Assembly (NCBI RefSeq): GCF_007845675.1
Contig: NZ_VOBR01000019.1
Location: 62,001-126,000, forward strand
Origin: Lentzea tibetensis
GTDB taxonomy: Bacteria; Actinomycetota; Actinomycetes; Mycobacteriales; Pseudonocardiaceae
DNA length: 64,000 nucleotides
Reading direction: 5' to 3'
Shown here: piece by piece, positions 1 through 10,933 of the stretch
Numbering within the stretch: position 1 is the first letter of the stretch
How the letters are laid out: every line of letters starts with the position of its first letter
Notes under the pieces: generated by a model
Seen by the model: only the letters and a program-made list of their open reading frames with translations
The model's database searches: none
What the model was told of the DNA's origin: nothing
Translations under genes and position numbers: made by a program

Positions 1-834
1 CGTGTAGAAGCGGAGCAGCAAACCGTTGTCGTACAACATCTTCTCGAAGTGCGGCACGGTCCACGACCCGTCGACGCTGTAGCGGGCGAAGCCGCCGCCC
101 AGCTGGTCGTACAGGCCGCCGTTGGCCATCGCGTCCGCGGTCACGGTGGCCATCGACAACGCCTCGACCGAGCCGGTGCGCTCGTGGTGGCGCAGCAGGA
201 ACTCCAGCGCCATCGACTGCGGGAACTTCGGTGCGCCGCCGAAACCGCCGTGCCTGCGGTCGAACTCGCCCAGCAGCGACACCACGGCGCCCGACAGGGC
301 GTCAGCGTCCACAGCGGACGGAGGCAGCGGCAGTGCGCGTTTGGCGACCTCGGAGACCACGGCCGACGCCGACGTGAGGATCTCGTCGTGCTGGGTGGTC
401 CACGCGGCGGTCACGGCCTCCAGCAGCTGCTGGAACGACGGCATGCCGCGCGAAGGCGCGGGCGGGTAGTAGGTGCCCGCGTGGAACGGCGAGGCGTCCG
501 GCGTGAGGAACACGGTCATCGGCCAGCCGCCGTGACCGGTCATCGCCTGGGTGACCTCCATGTACACGGCGTCGATGTCCGGGCGTTCCTCGCGGTCGAC
601 CTTGACCGACACGAAGTTCGAGTTCAGGTACGCGGCGACAGCTGGGTCCTCGAAGGACTCGTGCGCCATCACGTGACACCAGTGACACGCGGCGTACCCG
701 ACGGACAGCAGCACCGGCACGTTCCGCGCGCGGGCCTCGTCGAACGCCTCCGGGCACCACTCCCACCAGTGCACCGGGTTGTCGGCGTGCTGCTGCAGGT
801 ACGGGCTGGTCGCGGACGCGAGCCGGTTCGTCAT
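1..834 (-). CDS. DUF255 thioredoxin-domain protein (YyaL/SSP411 family), partial
   Basis: The gene starts at an ATG at 834 and runs off the left edge, leaving 278 codons of the N-terminal half. The protein opens MTNRLASATSPYLQQHADNP and carries HWCH within AACHWCHVMAHESF, then VKVDREERPDID, GGWPMTVFLTPD and FGGAPKFPQ. These are hallmarks of the YyaL/spermatogenesis-associated protein 20 family, a thioredoxin-like domain followed by an alpha/alpha-barrel region that lies mostly outside the window. The biochemical role of the family is not settled. It is divergent from hen1 with 54 bp between starts. The family call is secure. Confidence 0.92.
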   Translation of the reverse strand, partial: MTNRLASATSPYLQQHADNPVHWWEWCPEAFDEARARNVPVLLSVGYAACHWCHVMAHESFEDPAVAAYLNSNFVSVKVDREERPDIDAVYMEVTQAMTGHGGWPMTVFLTPDASPFHAGTYYPPAPSRGMPSFQQLLEAVTAAWTTQHDEILTSASAVVSEVAKRALPLPPSAVDADALSGAVVSLLGEFDRRHGGFGGAPKFPQSMALEFLLRHHERTGSVEALSMATVTADAMANGGLYDQLGGGFARYSVDGSWTVPHFEKMLYDNGLLLRFYT

Positions 835-888
835 GCCATCCACCCTAATTCGACGGCGAAGAGCCAACAGGTCAGTCAAACTCGGCGG

Positions 889-2241
889 GTGCTGCTGACC
901 TTGACCACCACCCACCAGCCGGCGACCGACCTCGGTCACCTGCTGCACAAACACCCCGACCGGGCTCAGTCCTTCTCGACGAGCTCGGGCACCGCGCACG
1001 TCTTCTACCCCAGGGCGGATCACGAGGAGTGCACGGTCGCGCTCCTGCTCGAGGTCGACCCCGTGGCGCTCGTGCGAGGTCCCGGCAGCACGCTCACCCA
1101 GTACGTCAACGACCGTCCGTACGCGGCCGGGTCGTTGCTCACGGTCGCGCTCGGCAGCGTGTTCCGCACCGCGATGAACGGCCGCAGCGAGAGCCGCGCC
1201 GAGCTGGCGGACACGCCGATCCCGCTGAAGATCAACCTGCCCGCGCTGCCGCACCGGCTGGTCGAGCGGCTGTTCACGCCGCTGGGCTGGGACGTCGAGA
1301 CCAGGCCGATCCCGCTCGACGAGCACGAGGAGTCGCGGTACGCCGACGTCACGCTCACCGGAACGGTGAAGCTGTCCGACGCGCTGAAGCACCTGTACGT
1401 CCTGCTGCCCGTGCTGGACGGCAGCAAGCACTACTGGGTCGCGGCGGACGAGGTCGACAAGCTGCTCAGGGCCGGTGAGGGCTGGCTCGCGCAGCACCCG
1501 GACCGCGAGCTGATCACCACGAGGTACCTGGCGCGCAAGCGTCCGCTCGTGGTGTCGGCGCTCGCGCGGCTGGCCGAGGTGGACGAGGTCGAGCCGGAGG
1601 AGCTGGACAACGCCCTCACCGAGCCGAAGATCTCGCTCGCCGTGCAGCGACGCGACGCGCTCGTGAAACAGCTCAAAGAAGCGCGGGCGAGCAAGGTGCT
1701 CGACCTCGGCTGCGGTGGCGGCGCGCTGCTCAAGGCACTCCTGGAGCAGCCGGAGTTCACCGAGATCCAGGGCGTCGACGTGTCCGCGCAGGCGCTGCAG
1801 GTCGCCGAGCGCAAGCTCCGGCTGGACCGGATGTCCGACCGGCAGCGCGAACGGCTCACGCTGCGCCAGTCGTCGCTCACCTACGCCGACCCCGCGCTGC
1901 AGGGCTACGACGCGGCCGTGCTGATGGAGGTCGTCGAGCACCTCGACCCGGACCGCCTGCCCGCGCTGGAGAACTGCGTGTTCGGCGTCGCCCGGCCGAG
2001 GACGGTGCTCGTGACGACGCCGAACGTCGAGTACAACGTGCTGTTCGAAACGTTGCCGGAGGGCCAGATGCGCCACTCCGACCACCGTTTCGAGTGGACG
2101 CGGGCGGAGTTCCGCGCGTGGGCCGACGGCGTCGCCGGACGTCGCGGCTACACCGTGCGGTACCTGCCGATCGGACCCGAGGACGCCGAGCGCGGCGCAC
2201 CCACCCAGCTCGCCGTTTTCACCGTGGGGGACACGAACTGA
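889..2241 (+). CDS. hen1: 3'-terminal RNA ribose 2'-O-methyltransferase Hen1
   Basis: Bacterial Hen1 methylates the 2'-OH at the 3' end of cleaved RNA so that the healed and sealed RNA resists a second cut. The 450-residue protein has the usual two parts: an N-terminal ligase-activating half, and a C-terminal methyltransferase with the SAM loop VLDLGCGGGALLK, the metal-ligand motif EVVEHLDPDRL and downstream RHSDHRFEW. The GTG at 889 gives the family's usual N-terminus (MLLTLTTTHQPATDLGHLL); the open frame continues upstream only as antisense of the DUF255 gene. Its TGA overlaps the pnkp ATG by one base, so the two are translationally coupled. No strong Shine-Dalgarno is visible, so the exact start is the weakest point. 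Confidence 0.93.
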   Translation: MLLTLTTTHQPATDLGHLLHKHPDRAQSFSTSSGTAHVFYPRADHEECTVALLLEVDPVALVRGPGSTLTQYVNDRPYAAGSLLTVALGSVFRTAMNGRSESRAELADTPIPLKINLPALPHRLVERLFTPLGWDVETRPIPLDEHEESRYADVTLTGTVKLSDALKHLYVLLPVLDGSKHYWVAADEVDKLLRAGEGWLAQHPDRELITTRYLARKRPLVVSALARLAEVDEVEPEELDNALTEPKISLAVQRRDALVKQLKEARASKVLDLGCGGGALLKALLEQPEFTEIQGVDVSAQALQVAERKLRLDRMSDRQRERLTLRQSSLTYADPALQGYDAAVLMEVVEHLDPDRLPALENCVFGVARPRTVLVTTPNVEYNVLFETLPEGQMRHSDHRFEWTRAEFRAWADGVAGRRGYTVRYLPIGPEDAERGAPTQLAVFTVGDTN

Positions 2242-4715
2242 TGGAGCTGAAGATCCCTGACCTGTGCCTGGTCGTGCTGGTCGGCGCGTCCGGGTCTGGC
2301 AAGTCGACGTTCGCGCGCAAGCACTTCCTGCCGACGCAGATCCTGTCGAGCGACTACTTCCGCGGCCTCGTCGCGGACGACGAGAACGACCAGTCGGCGT
2401 CGGGTGACGCGTTCGACGTGCTGCACTACGTGGCGGGCAAGCGGCTCGACGCGGGCCGCACGACGGTGATCGACGCGACGAACGTGCAGCCGGGCGACCG
2501 CGCGCAGCTGATCGAGATCGCGCGCAGGCACAACGTGCTGCCGGTCGCGATCGTGCTGGACACGCCGGAGGAGGTCTGCCTCGCGCGCAACGCGCGGCGC
2601 CCGGACCGCGACTTCGGCGCGCACGTCGTGCGCAGGCACCGCACCGCGCTGCGCAAGTCGTTGAAGTTCCTCGGCAAGGAGGGCTTCAAGAAGGTGCACG
2701 TGCTCCGTAGTCAGTCCGAAGTGGACGATGCGACCATCGGGTACGAGCGCCTGCTGAACGACCTGCGCCACGAGACCGGCCCGTTCGACGTGATCGGTGA
2801 CGTGCACGGCTGCCGCGCGGAGCTGGAGGACCTGCTCGTCGAGCTGGGCTACGAGCTCGTGCGCGACGACGAGGGCCGCGCCGTCGACGCCGTGCCACCG
2901 GGGAACCGGCGTGCGGCGTTCGTCGGCGACCTCGTCGACCGCGGCCCGGACACGCCCGGTGTGCTGCGACTCGTCATGGGCATGGTCGAGTCCGGGCACG
3001 CGTTCTGCGTGTGCGGCAACCACGAGCAGAAGCTGGTGCGCGCGCTGCGCGGCCGCAACGTGCAGGTCAAGCACGGCCTGGCGGAGTCGCTGGCGCAGCT
3101 CGCCGCCGAGCCGGAGGACTTCCGCAGGCGCGCCGAGCGGTTCTGCGACGGGCTGGTCGCGCACTACGTCCTGGACGGCGGCGACCTCGTGCTCGCGCAC
3201 GCCGGCCTGCCGGAGCGCTACCACGGCCGGGCGAGCGCGCGGGTGCGCAGCTTCGCGCTGTACGGCGACACGACCGGCGAGACCGACGAGTACGGGCTGC
3301 CGGTGCGCTACCCGTGGGCGAACGAGTACCGCGGCCAGGCGATGGTGCTCTACGGGCACACGCCGACGCCCGAGGCCGAGTGGGTCAACAACACCATGTG
3401 CCTCGACACCGGTGTCGTCTTCGGCGGCAAGCTGACCGCGCTGCGGTACCCGGAGCGCGAGGTCGTTTCCGTTGCCGCGCACAAGGTCTGGTACGAGCCG
3501 GTGCGCCCGCTGGTCGTTCCGGAGGTGGAGCGCGAGCCGGACGTGCTGGCGCTGACCGACGTGCTCGGCCGCCGCACGATCGAGACCGCGCACCGCGGCC
3601 GCGTCACGGTGCGCCCCGAGCAGGCCGCGTCGGCGCTGGAGGTGATGAGCCGCTTCGCGATCGACCCGCACGAGCTGCTGTACCTGCCGCCGACGATGGC
3701 GCCGACGGCGACGTCGCGCCGCCCGGACGTGCTGGAGCACCCCGAGGACGCCTTCGCCGAGTACCGGTCCGCCGGTGTGCGCGAGGTGATCTGCGAGGAG
3801 AAGCACATGGGCTCGCGCGCGGTCGTGCTGGTGCGCCGCGAGGGCGGCGCGATCCACACCCGGACGGGCCGCGCGTTCTTCGCCGAGCCGCTGGGCTCGG
3901 AGCTGCTCTCGCGGGTCCGCGACGCGGTGACCGGCGCCGGGCTGTGGGACGAGCTCGACACGGACTGGCTGCTGTTCGACGCCGAGCTGCTGCCGTGGAA
4001 CGCCAAAGCGACCGGGCTGATCAAGGAGCAGTACGCGTCCGTCGGCGCGGCCGCGCTCGGCGTGCTGCCACCGGCCGTCGCCGCGCTGACGGCCGCCCGC
4101 GACCGCGGCGTCGACGTCGGGGCCCTGCTCGAGCGCACGACGTCGAGGCTCGCGAACGCGCACGGGTACTCGGCGGCCTACCAGCGGTACTGCTGGCCGA
4201 CCTCCGGCCTCGACGGCGTGCGGATCGCGCCGTTCCAGCTGCTCGCCGCGGCGGGCCGGACGTTCCACGACCGGCCGCACACCTGGCACCTCGACCTGGT
4301 CGCGCGGCTCACCGGCGACGTGTTCACGCAGACCAGGCACCTCGTGGTCGACACGGCCGACGAGGCGCAGGTGGCGGCGGGCATCAGGTGGTGGGAGGAG
4401 CTCACCGCCGGCGGCGGCGAGGGCATGGTGGTGAAGCCGCTGGCCAACCTGGTGCCGAACGTGCAGCCGGGCGTGAAGGTGCGCGGACGCGAGTACCTGC
4501 GGATCATCTACGGCCCGGACTACACCGAGCCCGCCAACCTCGAGCGGCTGCGGCAGCGCGGGCTCGGGAAGAAGCGGTCGCTGGCGCTGCGGGAGTACGC
4601 GCTCGGGCTGGAGGCGCTGGAGCGGGTCGCGCGCGGTGAGCCGCTGTGGCGCGTGCACGAGTGCGTGTTCGCCGTGCTGGCGCTCGAGTCGGAGCCGGTG
4701 GACCCGAGGCTGTGA
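2241..4715 (+). CDS. pnkp: Polynucleotide kinase-phosphatase-ligase Pnkp
   Basis: This 824-residue enzyme heals and seals broken RNA in complex with Hen1. Three modules are visible in order: a 5'-kinase with P-loop GASGSGKS at about residues 15-22; a 2',3'-phosphatase of the calcineurin type with IGDVHGC near residue 184, FVGDLVDRGPD and GNHE; and an adenylyltransferase/ligase domain with EEKHMGSR near residue 519, whose Lys would carry AMP. The length is close to the 870-residue Clostridium thermocellum enzyme. The family needs Hen1 to activate the ligase, which fits the TGATG overlap with hen1. All three active sites look intact. Confidence 0.95.
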   Translation: MELKIPDLCLVVLVGASGSGKSTFARKHFLPTQILSSDYFRGLVADDENDQSASGDAFDVLHYVAGKRLDAGRTTVIDATNVQPGDRAQLIEIARRHNVLPVAIVLDTPEEVCLARNARRPDRDFGAHVVRRHRTALRKSLKFLGKEGFKKVHVLRSQSEVDDATIGYERLLNDLRHETGPFDVIGDVHGCRAELEDLLVELGYELVRDDEGRAVDAVPPGNRRAAFVGDLVDRGPDTPGVLRLVMGMVESGHAFCVCGNHEQKLVRALRGRNVQVKHGLAESLAQLAAEPEDFRRRAERFCDGLVAHYVLDGGDLVLAHAGLPERYHGRASARVRSFALYGDTTGETDEYGLPVRYPWANEYRGQAMVLYGHTPTPEAEWVNNTMCLDTGVVFGGKLTALRYPEREVVSVAAHKVWYEPVRPLVVPEVEREPDVLALTDVLGRRTIETAHRGRVTVRPEQAASALEVMSRFAIDPHELLYLPPTMAPTATSRRPDVLEHPEDAFAEYRSAGVREVICEEKHMGSRAVVLVRREGGAIHTRTGRAFFAEPLGSELLSRVRDAVTGAGLWDELDTDWLLFDAELLPWNAKATGLIKEQYASVGAAALGVLPPAVAALTAARDRGVDVGALLERTTSRLANAHGYSAAYQRYCWPTSGLDGVRIAPFQLLAAAGRTFHDRPHTWHLDLVARLTGDVFTQTRHLVVDTADEAQVAAGIRWWEELTAGGGEGMVVKPLANLVPNVQPGVKVRGREYLRIIYGPDYTEPANLERLRQRGLGKKRSLALREYALGLEALERVARGEPLWRVHECVFAVLALESEPVDPRL

Positions 4716-4794
4716 GCACGCCGTCTCAAGTGGACGGCGTTCCAGGTCCACGCGAGGAGGAATCAAGGGGAGAACAGGACCGTTAATGATCCGT

Positions 4795-4828
4795 TTGCGC
4801 ACGATGTGCCCGGAAATGTTGCGCACGA
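4795..4828. promoter_or_regulatory. Paired direct repeat TTGCGCACGA upstream of rlaP
   Basis: The decamer TTGCGCACGA occurs at 4795-4804 and again, unchanged, at 4819-4828, 24 bp apart start to start. It lies in the 165-bp gap between pnkp and rlaP, 53 bp before the rlaP GTG. Tandem identical decamers on about the same helix face could be an operator. This is pattern only; no regulator is known. Confidence 0.35.
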
Positions 4829-4880
4829 GCATGTAACGCAACGACGCTGATCGGGAACGCGTCTGAGGGAGGGAGGTGTC

Positions 4881-5651
4881 GTGAGCTACGAGATACCAGA
4901 CCTGAGCGAGGTGGTGCGGGAGCAGCCGACACCGCTGCTCTTCGCGACCGTCTCCGGCGCGCACCTGTACGGGTTCCCGAGCCGTGACTCCGATGTGGAC
5001 CTGCGCGGCGTGCACATCCTGCCGGTCGAGGACGTCGTCGGCCTGCGTCCCGGCCCGGAGACGCTCCAGCGCATGTGGGTGCGCGACGGCGTCGAGCTGG
5101 ACCTGGTGACGCACGACCTGCTCAAGTTCTGCCGGTTGCTGTTGCGTCCCAACGGGTACGTGCTCGAACAGCTGCTGAGCCCGATCGTCGCGCACACGAC
5201 GCCGGGTCACCAGAAGCTGATCGGCCTGGCGCAGGACTGCGTCACGAGCAGGCACGCGCACCACTACCGGGGCTTCGCGCACACCCAGTGGCGGCTGTTC
5301 GAGCGGACCGGCGAGCTCAAGCCGTTGCTGTACACGTTCCGCGCGCTGCTCACCGGGGTGCACCTGATGCGCACCGGTGAGGTCGTCGCGCACCTGCCTA
5401 CGTTGCTCGACAAGCTGGACGGGCCCGGCTACCTGCAGCCGCTCATCGAGGCCAAGGAGCTGGGCGAGCACCGCGGGCTCGCCGGGGTGCCCTACCGGCC
5501 GGTGAAGTCACGCCTCGAGCAGGACGTGCGGGAGTGGCACGAGGAGCTGCGGCTCGCGCAGGAGGCCAGCGAGCTGCCGGAACGGCCCAGCGCGGACGAG
5601 GCCGTGAACGACCTCGTCATCGAGCTGCGCATCGCGACCCGGAAGACCTGA
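4881..5651 (+). CDS. RlaP-type nucleotidyltransferase (YcgL/COG3541 family)
   Basis: This 256-residue protein belongs to the DNA polymerase beta-like nucleotidyltransferases that accompany RNA ligases (RlaP, RNA-ligase-associated pol-beta). It shows ATVSGAHLYGFPSRDSDVDLRG near residues 25-45, with the G-S/A-x-x-x-G and D-x-D catalytic pattern, and an LDLVTHDLLKF strand. The start is a GTG preceded by GGGAGG. Its neighbours Hen1 and Pnkp are the published context of this family, where it is thought to act on the ends of damaged RNA. The gap and repeats upstream suggest it may have its own promoter. Substrate is not known. Confidence 0.85.
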   Translation: MSYEIPDLSEVVREQPTPLLFATVSGAHLYGFPSRDSDVDLRGVHILPVEDVVGLRPGPETLQRMWVRDGVELDLVTHDLLKFCRLLLRPNGYVLEQLLSPIVAHTTPGHQKLIGLAQDCVTSRHAHHYRGFAHTQWRLFERTGELKPLLYTFRALLTGVHLMRTGEVVAHLPTLLDKLDGPGYLQPLIEAKELGEHRGLAGVPYRPVKSRLEQDVREWHEELRLAQEASELPERPSADEAVNDLVIELRIATRKT

Positions 5652-5663
5652 CGACCAGTAGAG

Positions 5664-6128
5664 CTAGACCAGGTCCAGCCAGGCGTGACCGGGGTGCACG
5701 CGCTCCAGCAGCTCGGCCAGCCGTTCGCGGGCGGACGCGCGCAGCCACGGCAGCGTCGACTCGAGGTCCGCCGTCGCCTTCTGCTCGGCCTTGAACAGCA
5801 GCACGAACTCGGGCCGCAGGTAGCGGACACCGCCGCTCTCCCACGTCACGTCGTCCAGCGGCAGCACGACGGACGGGTCGAGCGGGAACACCCAGTTCCC
5901 GTCGGCCGAGCTGTTCAGCCACACGTCCAGCGAGCCCGCTGCCAGCCGATCGGGCGACACCCGTGTGAGGCCGGGCAGCGCCGCGGCCAGTGAGGGCAGG
6001 TCGTCGGCGAACAGGGTGAGATCGGTGTCCGGGTGCGGCCTGCGCACGGCCGTGAACTGCGCCAACGCTCGGCTACCCCCGATCCACCACGGGACGGGCA
6101 GGTCGAGCAGCTGATCCGGTAGGTCCAC
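5664..6128 (-). CDS. Nucleotidyltransferase-like protein (aminoglycoside adenylyltransferase fold)
   Basis: This 154-residue protein begins MDLPDQLLDLPVPWWIGGSR and continues with RRPHPDTDLTLFADDLPSL, matching the WW-x-x-GG-x-A...DxDL pattern of small nucleotidyltransferases related to aminoglycoside 2''-adenylyltransferases. The later block YLRPEFVLLFKAEQK is also typical of that group. Members with this length are widespread in actinomycetes and most have no known substrate, so a resistance function should not be assumed. It converges with rlaP, the stops being 12 bp apart. Confidence 0.7.
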   Translation of the reverse strand: MDLPDQLLDLPVPWWIGGSRALAQFTAVRRPHPDTDLTLFADDLPSLAAALPGLTRVSPDRLAAGSLDVWLNSSADGNWVFPLDPSVVLPLDDVTWESGGVRYLRPEFVLLFKAEQKATADLESTLPWLRASARERLAELLERVHPGHAWLDLV

Positions 6129-6139
6129 GGCGGACCAGG

Positions 6140-6364
6140 CTAGTCCTCGTCCTTCTCAGTCGGCTCTTCGAACGACGCGGGCAGCTTCTTCAGGTGCTTG
6201 GTCATCGAGCGCACCAGGAAGAAGACGGCGACGAAGAACAGCACCAGCACGAGCAGGCCCAGCGGCGAGGACTTGCCGAAGTCCTCACCCTGGCCGCCCT
6301 TGTCCTTGTCCGGAGCCGGGGATGGCTGCCCGACCAGGGCGACCGTGTCGGTCCAGGCGTTCAC
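6140..6364 (-). CDS. Small membrane protein downstream of mca
   Basis: This 74-residue protein has a charged, Pro/Gly-rich N-terminus, one hydrophobic span (about residues 34-52) and a basic then acidic tail ending EEPTEKDED. Its GTG start lies inside the mca stop region (GTGA, 4-nt overlap), so it is translated with mca. Small membrane proteins in this position next to mca recur in actinomycetes; their function is unknown. Confidence 0.8.
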   Translation of the reverse strand: MNAWTDTVALVGQPSPAPDKDKGGQGEDFGKSSPLGLLVLVLFFVAVFFLVRSMTKHLKKLPASFEEPTEKDED

Positions 6365-7242
6365 GCGTCCACCTTCTCATGCACGCCCGCGAACAGGTCG
6401 TCCTCGGGCAACGTGCTGTCGACCAGCGACCGCGCCAGCTCGTACTCCTCGGTCGGCCACACCTCGCGCTGCACGTCGAGCGGCACGATGAACCACCGGC
6501 TGTTCGGGTCGATCTGGGTCGCGTGCGCCTTCAGCGCGTCGTCGCGCTGCGGGAAGTAGTCCGCGCACTCGACGCGCGTCGTCACCCGGTCGATCACGTC
6601 CGGGCGGTCCGGATCCCAGTTCGCGAGCCACTCGGTGTACGGCGACTCGATGCCGCGGGCCTCCAGCGCCTCGTGGAACGCGGTCAGCTTCGCGCGCGAG
6701 AACCCGTGCGAGTAGTAGAGCTTCAGCGGCTGCCACGGCTCGCCAGCCTCGGGGAAGCGGTCCGGGTCGCCCGCGGCGTCGAACGCCTCGATCGACACCT
6801 CGTGGGTGCGGATGTGGTCCGGGTGCGGGTAGCCGCCGTTCTCGTCGTAGGTGACGATCACGTGCGGGCGGAACTCGCGGATGACCTCCACCAGCGGCGG
6901 GACGGACTCCTCGAGCGGGACCACCGCGAAGCAACCCTCGGGGAGCGGCGGCAGCGGGTCGCCCTCGGGCAGGCCCGAGTCGACGAACCCGAGCCAGCGG
7001 TGCTGGATGCCGAGGATCTCGGCGGCACGCGCCATCTCGTCCCTGCGGACCTCGGCCATGTTCTCCAGCACCTCGGGCCGGTCCATGGCCGGGTTGAGGA
7101 CGCTGCCGGCCTCTCCACCGGTACAGGTCACGACCATCACCTCGTGACCTTCGGCAACGTAGCGGGCCATCGTGGCCGCTCCCTTGCTCGACTCGTCATC
7201 GGGGTGCGCGTGCACCGCCATCAGGCGCAGCTTCTCGACCAT
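6361..7242 (-). CDS. mca: Mycothiol S-conjugate amidase
   Basis: Mca cleaves mycothiol S-conjugates to release a mercapturic acid for export, a detoxification step specific to actinomycetes. The 293-residue protein shows the zinc-binding AHPDDE near the N-terminus, [20 protein letters not shown] and the C-terminal WPTEEYEL typical of Mca. The ATG at 7242 is preferred over a TTG seven codons upstream because GAGGAGG overlaps that TTG's next codons and is well spaced for the ATG. MshB is the close relative, but the length and C-terminus fit Mca better. Confidence 0.93.
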   Translation of the reverse strand: MVEKLRLMAVHAHPDDESSKGAATMARYVAEGHEVMVVTCTGGEAGSVLNPAMDRPEVLENMAEVRRDEMARAAEILGIQHRWLGFVDSGLPEGDPLPPLPEGCFAVVPLEESVPPLVEVIREFRPHVIVTYDENGGYPHPDHIRTHEVSIEAFDAAGDPDRFPEAGEPWQPLKLYYSHGFSRAKLTAFHEALEARGIESPYTEWLANWDPDRPDVIDRVTTRVECADYFPQRDDALKAHATQIDPNSRWFIVPLDVQREVWPTEEYELARSLVDSTLPEDDLFAGVHEKVDA

Positions 7243-7354
7243 GACCCCCGCGGTCCTCCTCAACCCTGAACCCTGCTGGTCGGAGCCGGACAGGCTCCTG
7301 CGACACTCACAACCGAACGTCGTACATCATTGTTCCCCACGGGTAGGAGGGCGC

Positions 7355-7777
7355 GTGAAAGTGGCAGAACGCGCACTCCCCGAGGGGCGGTACGGCACGA
7401 AGAAGGCACCGCGGCCGTGGCTCCGCTGGTCGTTACTCGGCGTAGCGCTGCTCGTCGGGCTCGCCGTCACCTTCATCGGCTATCGAAATCTCGGCACCAA
7501 ACCGATCGAGTCGAAGCAGACGTCCTTCGTGATCGTCGACGACGGATCGGTGAAGGTCACATTCGAGGTTTCCCGGGACACTCCGGAACGACCCGCGGTT
7601 TGCATCATTCGGGCCCGCTCGAAGGACGGCGACGAAGCCGGTAGACGCGAAGTTCTCGTACCGCCGGGGAATTCGATCGTCCGCGAGACAACTCTTTTGC
7701 ACACGTCGAAGCCCCCGGTCACCGGCGAGGTGTTCGGGTGCTCCTACCAGGTTCCCGCATATTTGTCCACGACCTAG
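7355..7777 (+). CDS. DUF4307 domain membrane protein
   Basis: This 140-residue protein has a basic N-terminus (RYGTKKAPRPWLRW), one transmembrane helix near residues 26-46 and an extracytoplasmic beta-rich domain (VKVTFEVSRDTPERPAVCIIRARSKDGDEAGR). The pattern is that of DUF4307, a family commonly found between mca and greA in actinomycetes. The GTG start follows GTAGGAGG with four bases spacing; in-frame codons further upstream are antisense to mca. Function is unknown. Confidence 0.85.
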   Translation: MKVAERALPEGRYGTKKAPRPWLRWSLLGVALLVGLAVTFIGYRNLGTKPIESKQTSFVIVDDGSVKVTFEVSRDTPERPAVCIIRARSKDGDEAGRREVLVPPGNSIVRETTLLHTSKPPVTGEVFGCSYQVPAYLSTT

Positions 7778-7970
7778 CGGCCAAGCGGGTGATCTGCGGG
7801 TTTAACGGCGAGATCGGGAACAATTGATCTCCGCTGATCGTTGTGTGCGTGTTACTCTTGACGCTCAGCACGGCCCCGGCGCGGGCCGTGTTTTTCCGTT
7901 CCGGGCGCACGCGCCCGGGAACTGCCGGCCCGTACACGCGGGCTTGGAGCAAGACGAGGAGTTGGTGACC

Positions 7971-8459
7971 GTGAGCGACACCCAGGTGACCTGGTTGACC
8001 CAGGAGGCCTACGACCGGCTCAAGCACGAGCTGGACGAGCTGATCAACAATCGCCCGGTCATTGCTGCCGAGATCAACGCCCGCCGTGAAGAGGGCGACC
8101 TCCGCGAGAACGGCGGCTACCACGCCGCTCGCGAGGAGCAGGGCAAGCAGGAGGGGCGAATTCGTCAGCTCCAGGAGCTCCTGCAGGCCGCCAAGGTCGG
8201 CGAGGCCCCCACCACCAAGGGCGTTGCGGCACCAGGGACCGTGCTCACAGTTCGCTACGAGGGTGACGACGAGACCGAGGACTTCCTGCTGGCCACTCGC
8301 GAGGAAGGCACTGAGGGCGGGATCGAGGTCTACTCCCCCGCGTCCCCGCTCGGCAAGGCGCTGCTCGGCGCCAAGGACGGCGAGACCGTCTCGTACGAGC
8401 TGCCCAACGGCAGCACGCAGAAGGTCACGCTGATCAAGGCAGTTCCGTACTCGGGCTGA
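7971..8459 (+). CDS. greA: Transcription elongation factor GreA
   Basis: GreA rescues backtracked RNA polymerase by stimulating cleavage of the nascent transcript. The 162-residue protein has the coiled-coil N-terminal domain with the acidic tip [20 protein letters not shown], and a C-terminal FKBP-like domain ending [21 protein letters not shown]. The GTG at 7971 gives [17 protein letters not shown], matching mycobacterial GreA, and lies about 9 nt from GAGGAG; the GTG at 7965 would be too close. A perfect hairpin follows the gene. Confidence 0.96.
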   Translation: MSDTQVTWLTQEAYDRLKHELDELINNRPVIAAEINARREEGDLRENGGYHAAREEQGKQEGRIRQLQELLQAAKVGEAPTTKGVAAPGTVLTVRYEGDDETEDFLLATREEGTEGGIEVYSPASPLGKALLGAKDGETVSYELPNGSTQKVTLIKAVPYSG

Positions 8460-8471
8460 CCCCACAGACAC

Positions 8472-8508
8472 CGAAGGGGCGGCCACCAGCGAGGTGGCCG
8501 CCCCTTCG
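8472..8508. terminator. Perfect hairpin between greA and the Lrp gene
   Basis: A 16-bp perfect stem (8472-8487 with 8493-8508) and a 5-nt loop AGCGA sit between the convergent greA and lrp-like genes. It has no long T-tract, but its symmetry would let it end transcription in both directions. Confidence 0.8.
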
Positions 8509-8526
8509 TCTTGTGCGCTGCCGATT

Positions 8527-10276
<1,750 letters not shown>

Positions 10277-10371
10277 CGCCGAGGCGCCATCGAACTCGCG
10301 AGGCAACCTCTGACAGACCCCGGCGTCCTGGAACACGAAAGCTAGAACATCGTGTTCCTGGGGGGAACGTC

Positions 10372-10884
10372 ATGAAGTTCGTCAAGGGTTCTCTGCTGCT
10401 CGCAGGCGCTGCCGTGCTCCTGACCGCGTGTTCGGTCACGGCGGCGCCGCCGGCGGCCAAGGACGTCCCGGTCGGCGTGCCGACGGTGTCGGTCGGGCCC
10501 GTGCCCACCTCGTCCGCGCCGGATCCGACCGACGCCAAGCCCAACGGGGCTCGGACGGTCGACGTCGCGATCATCAAGGGGATCCACAAGGGCGCCAGGG
10601 TCACCTGGGTGGCGGGCAAGATCGTCAAGGCCGAGGTCAACAACGTGAACGTGGTGCCGGTCGATGGCGCGCAGGAGGAGACCGCGGAGATCTCGGCGGA
10701 CGCGACGTTCTTCGACCCGCTTGAGTGCGAGAAGGGCCAGGGCCTGAAGCTCGACGCGGAGGGCCTGGGCGCGCTGGAGTGCTCGAGCGAGGAGTACCAG
10801 AACCTGTCCGGCCACTACGGCACGCGGATCGTCATCAACGAACGGGGCCAGGTCGTCAAGATGGCTGACCGTTACCACCCGTAG
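10372..10884 (+). CDS. Putative lipoprotein
   Basis: This 170-residue protein has a lipoprotein signal peptide (MKFVKGSLLLAGAAVLLTAC; lipobox LTAC, lipidated Cys20), a Pro/Ala-rich linker and a small domain with two further Cys (LECEKGQG and LECSSEEY). The start follows GGGGGGAA. No family was recognised. It is followed 49 bp later by another small exported protein, so the two may be co-transcribed. Confidence 0.8.
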   Translation: MKFVKGSLLLAGAAVLLTACSVTAAPPAAKDVPVGVPTVSVGPVPTSSAPDPTDAKPNGARTVDVAIIKGIHKGARVTWVAGKIVKAEVNNVNVVPVDGAQEETAEISADATFFDPLECEKGQGLKLDAEGLGALECSSEEYQNLSGHYGTRIVINERGQVVKMADRYHP

Positions 10885-10933
10885 GGTCACGGGTACCCTG
10901 CACAGCGGGGGCCCATCGTCTTGGGGAGGTGGC

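Noticed and set aside
2148-5471. A 1107-codon open frame on the minus strand
   Set aside because: It is antisense to pnkp and rlaP, both of which have complete motifs; the translation is low-complexity Arg/Leu/Gln/Val typical of the mirror of high-GC genes.
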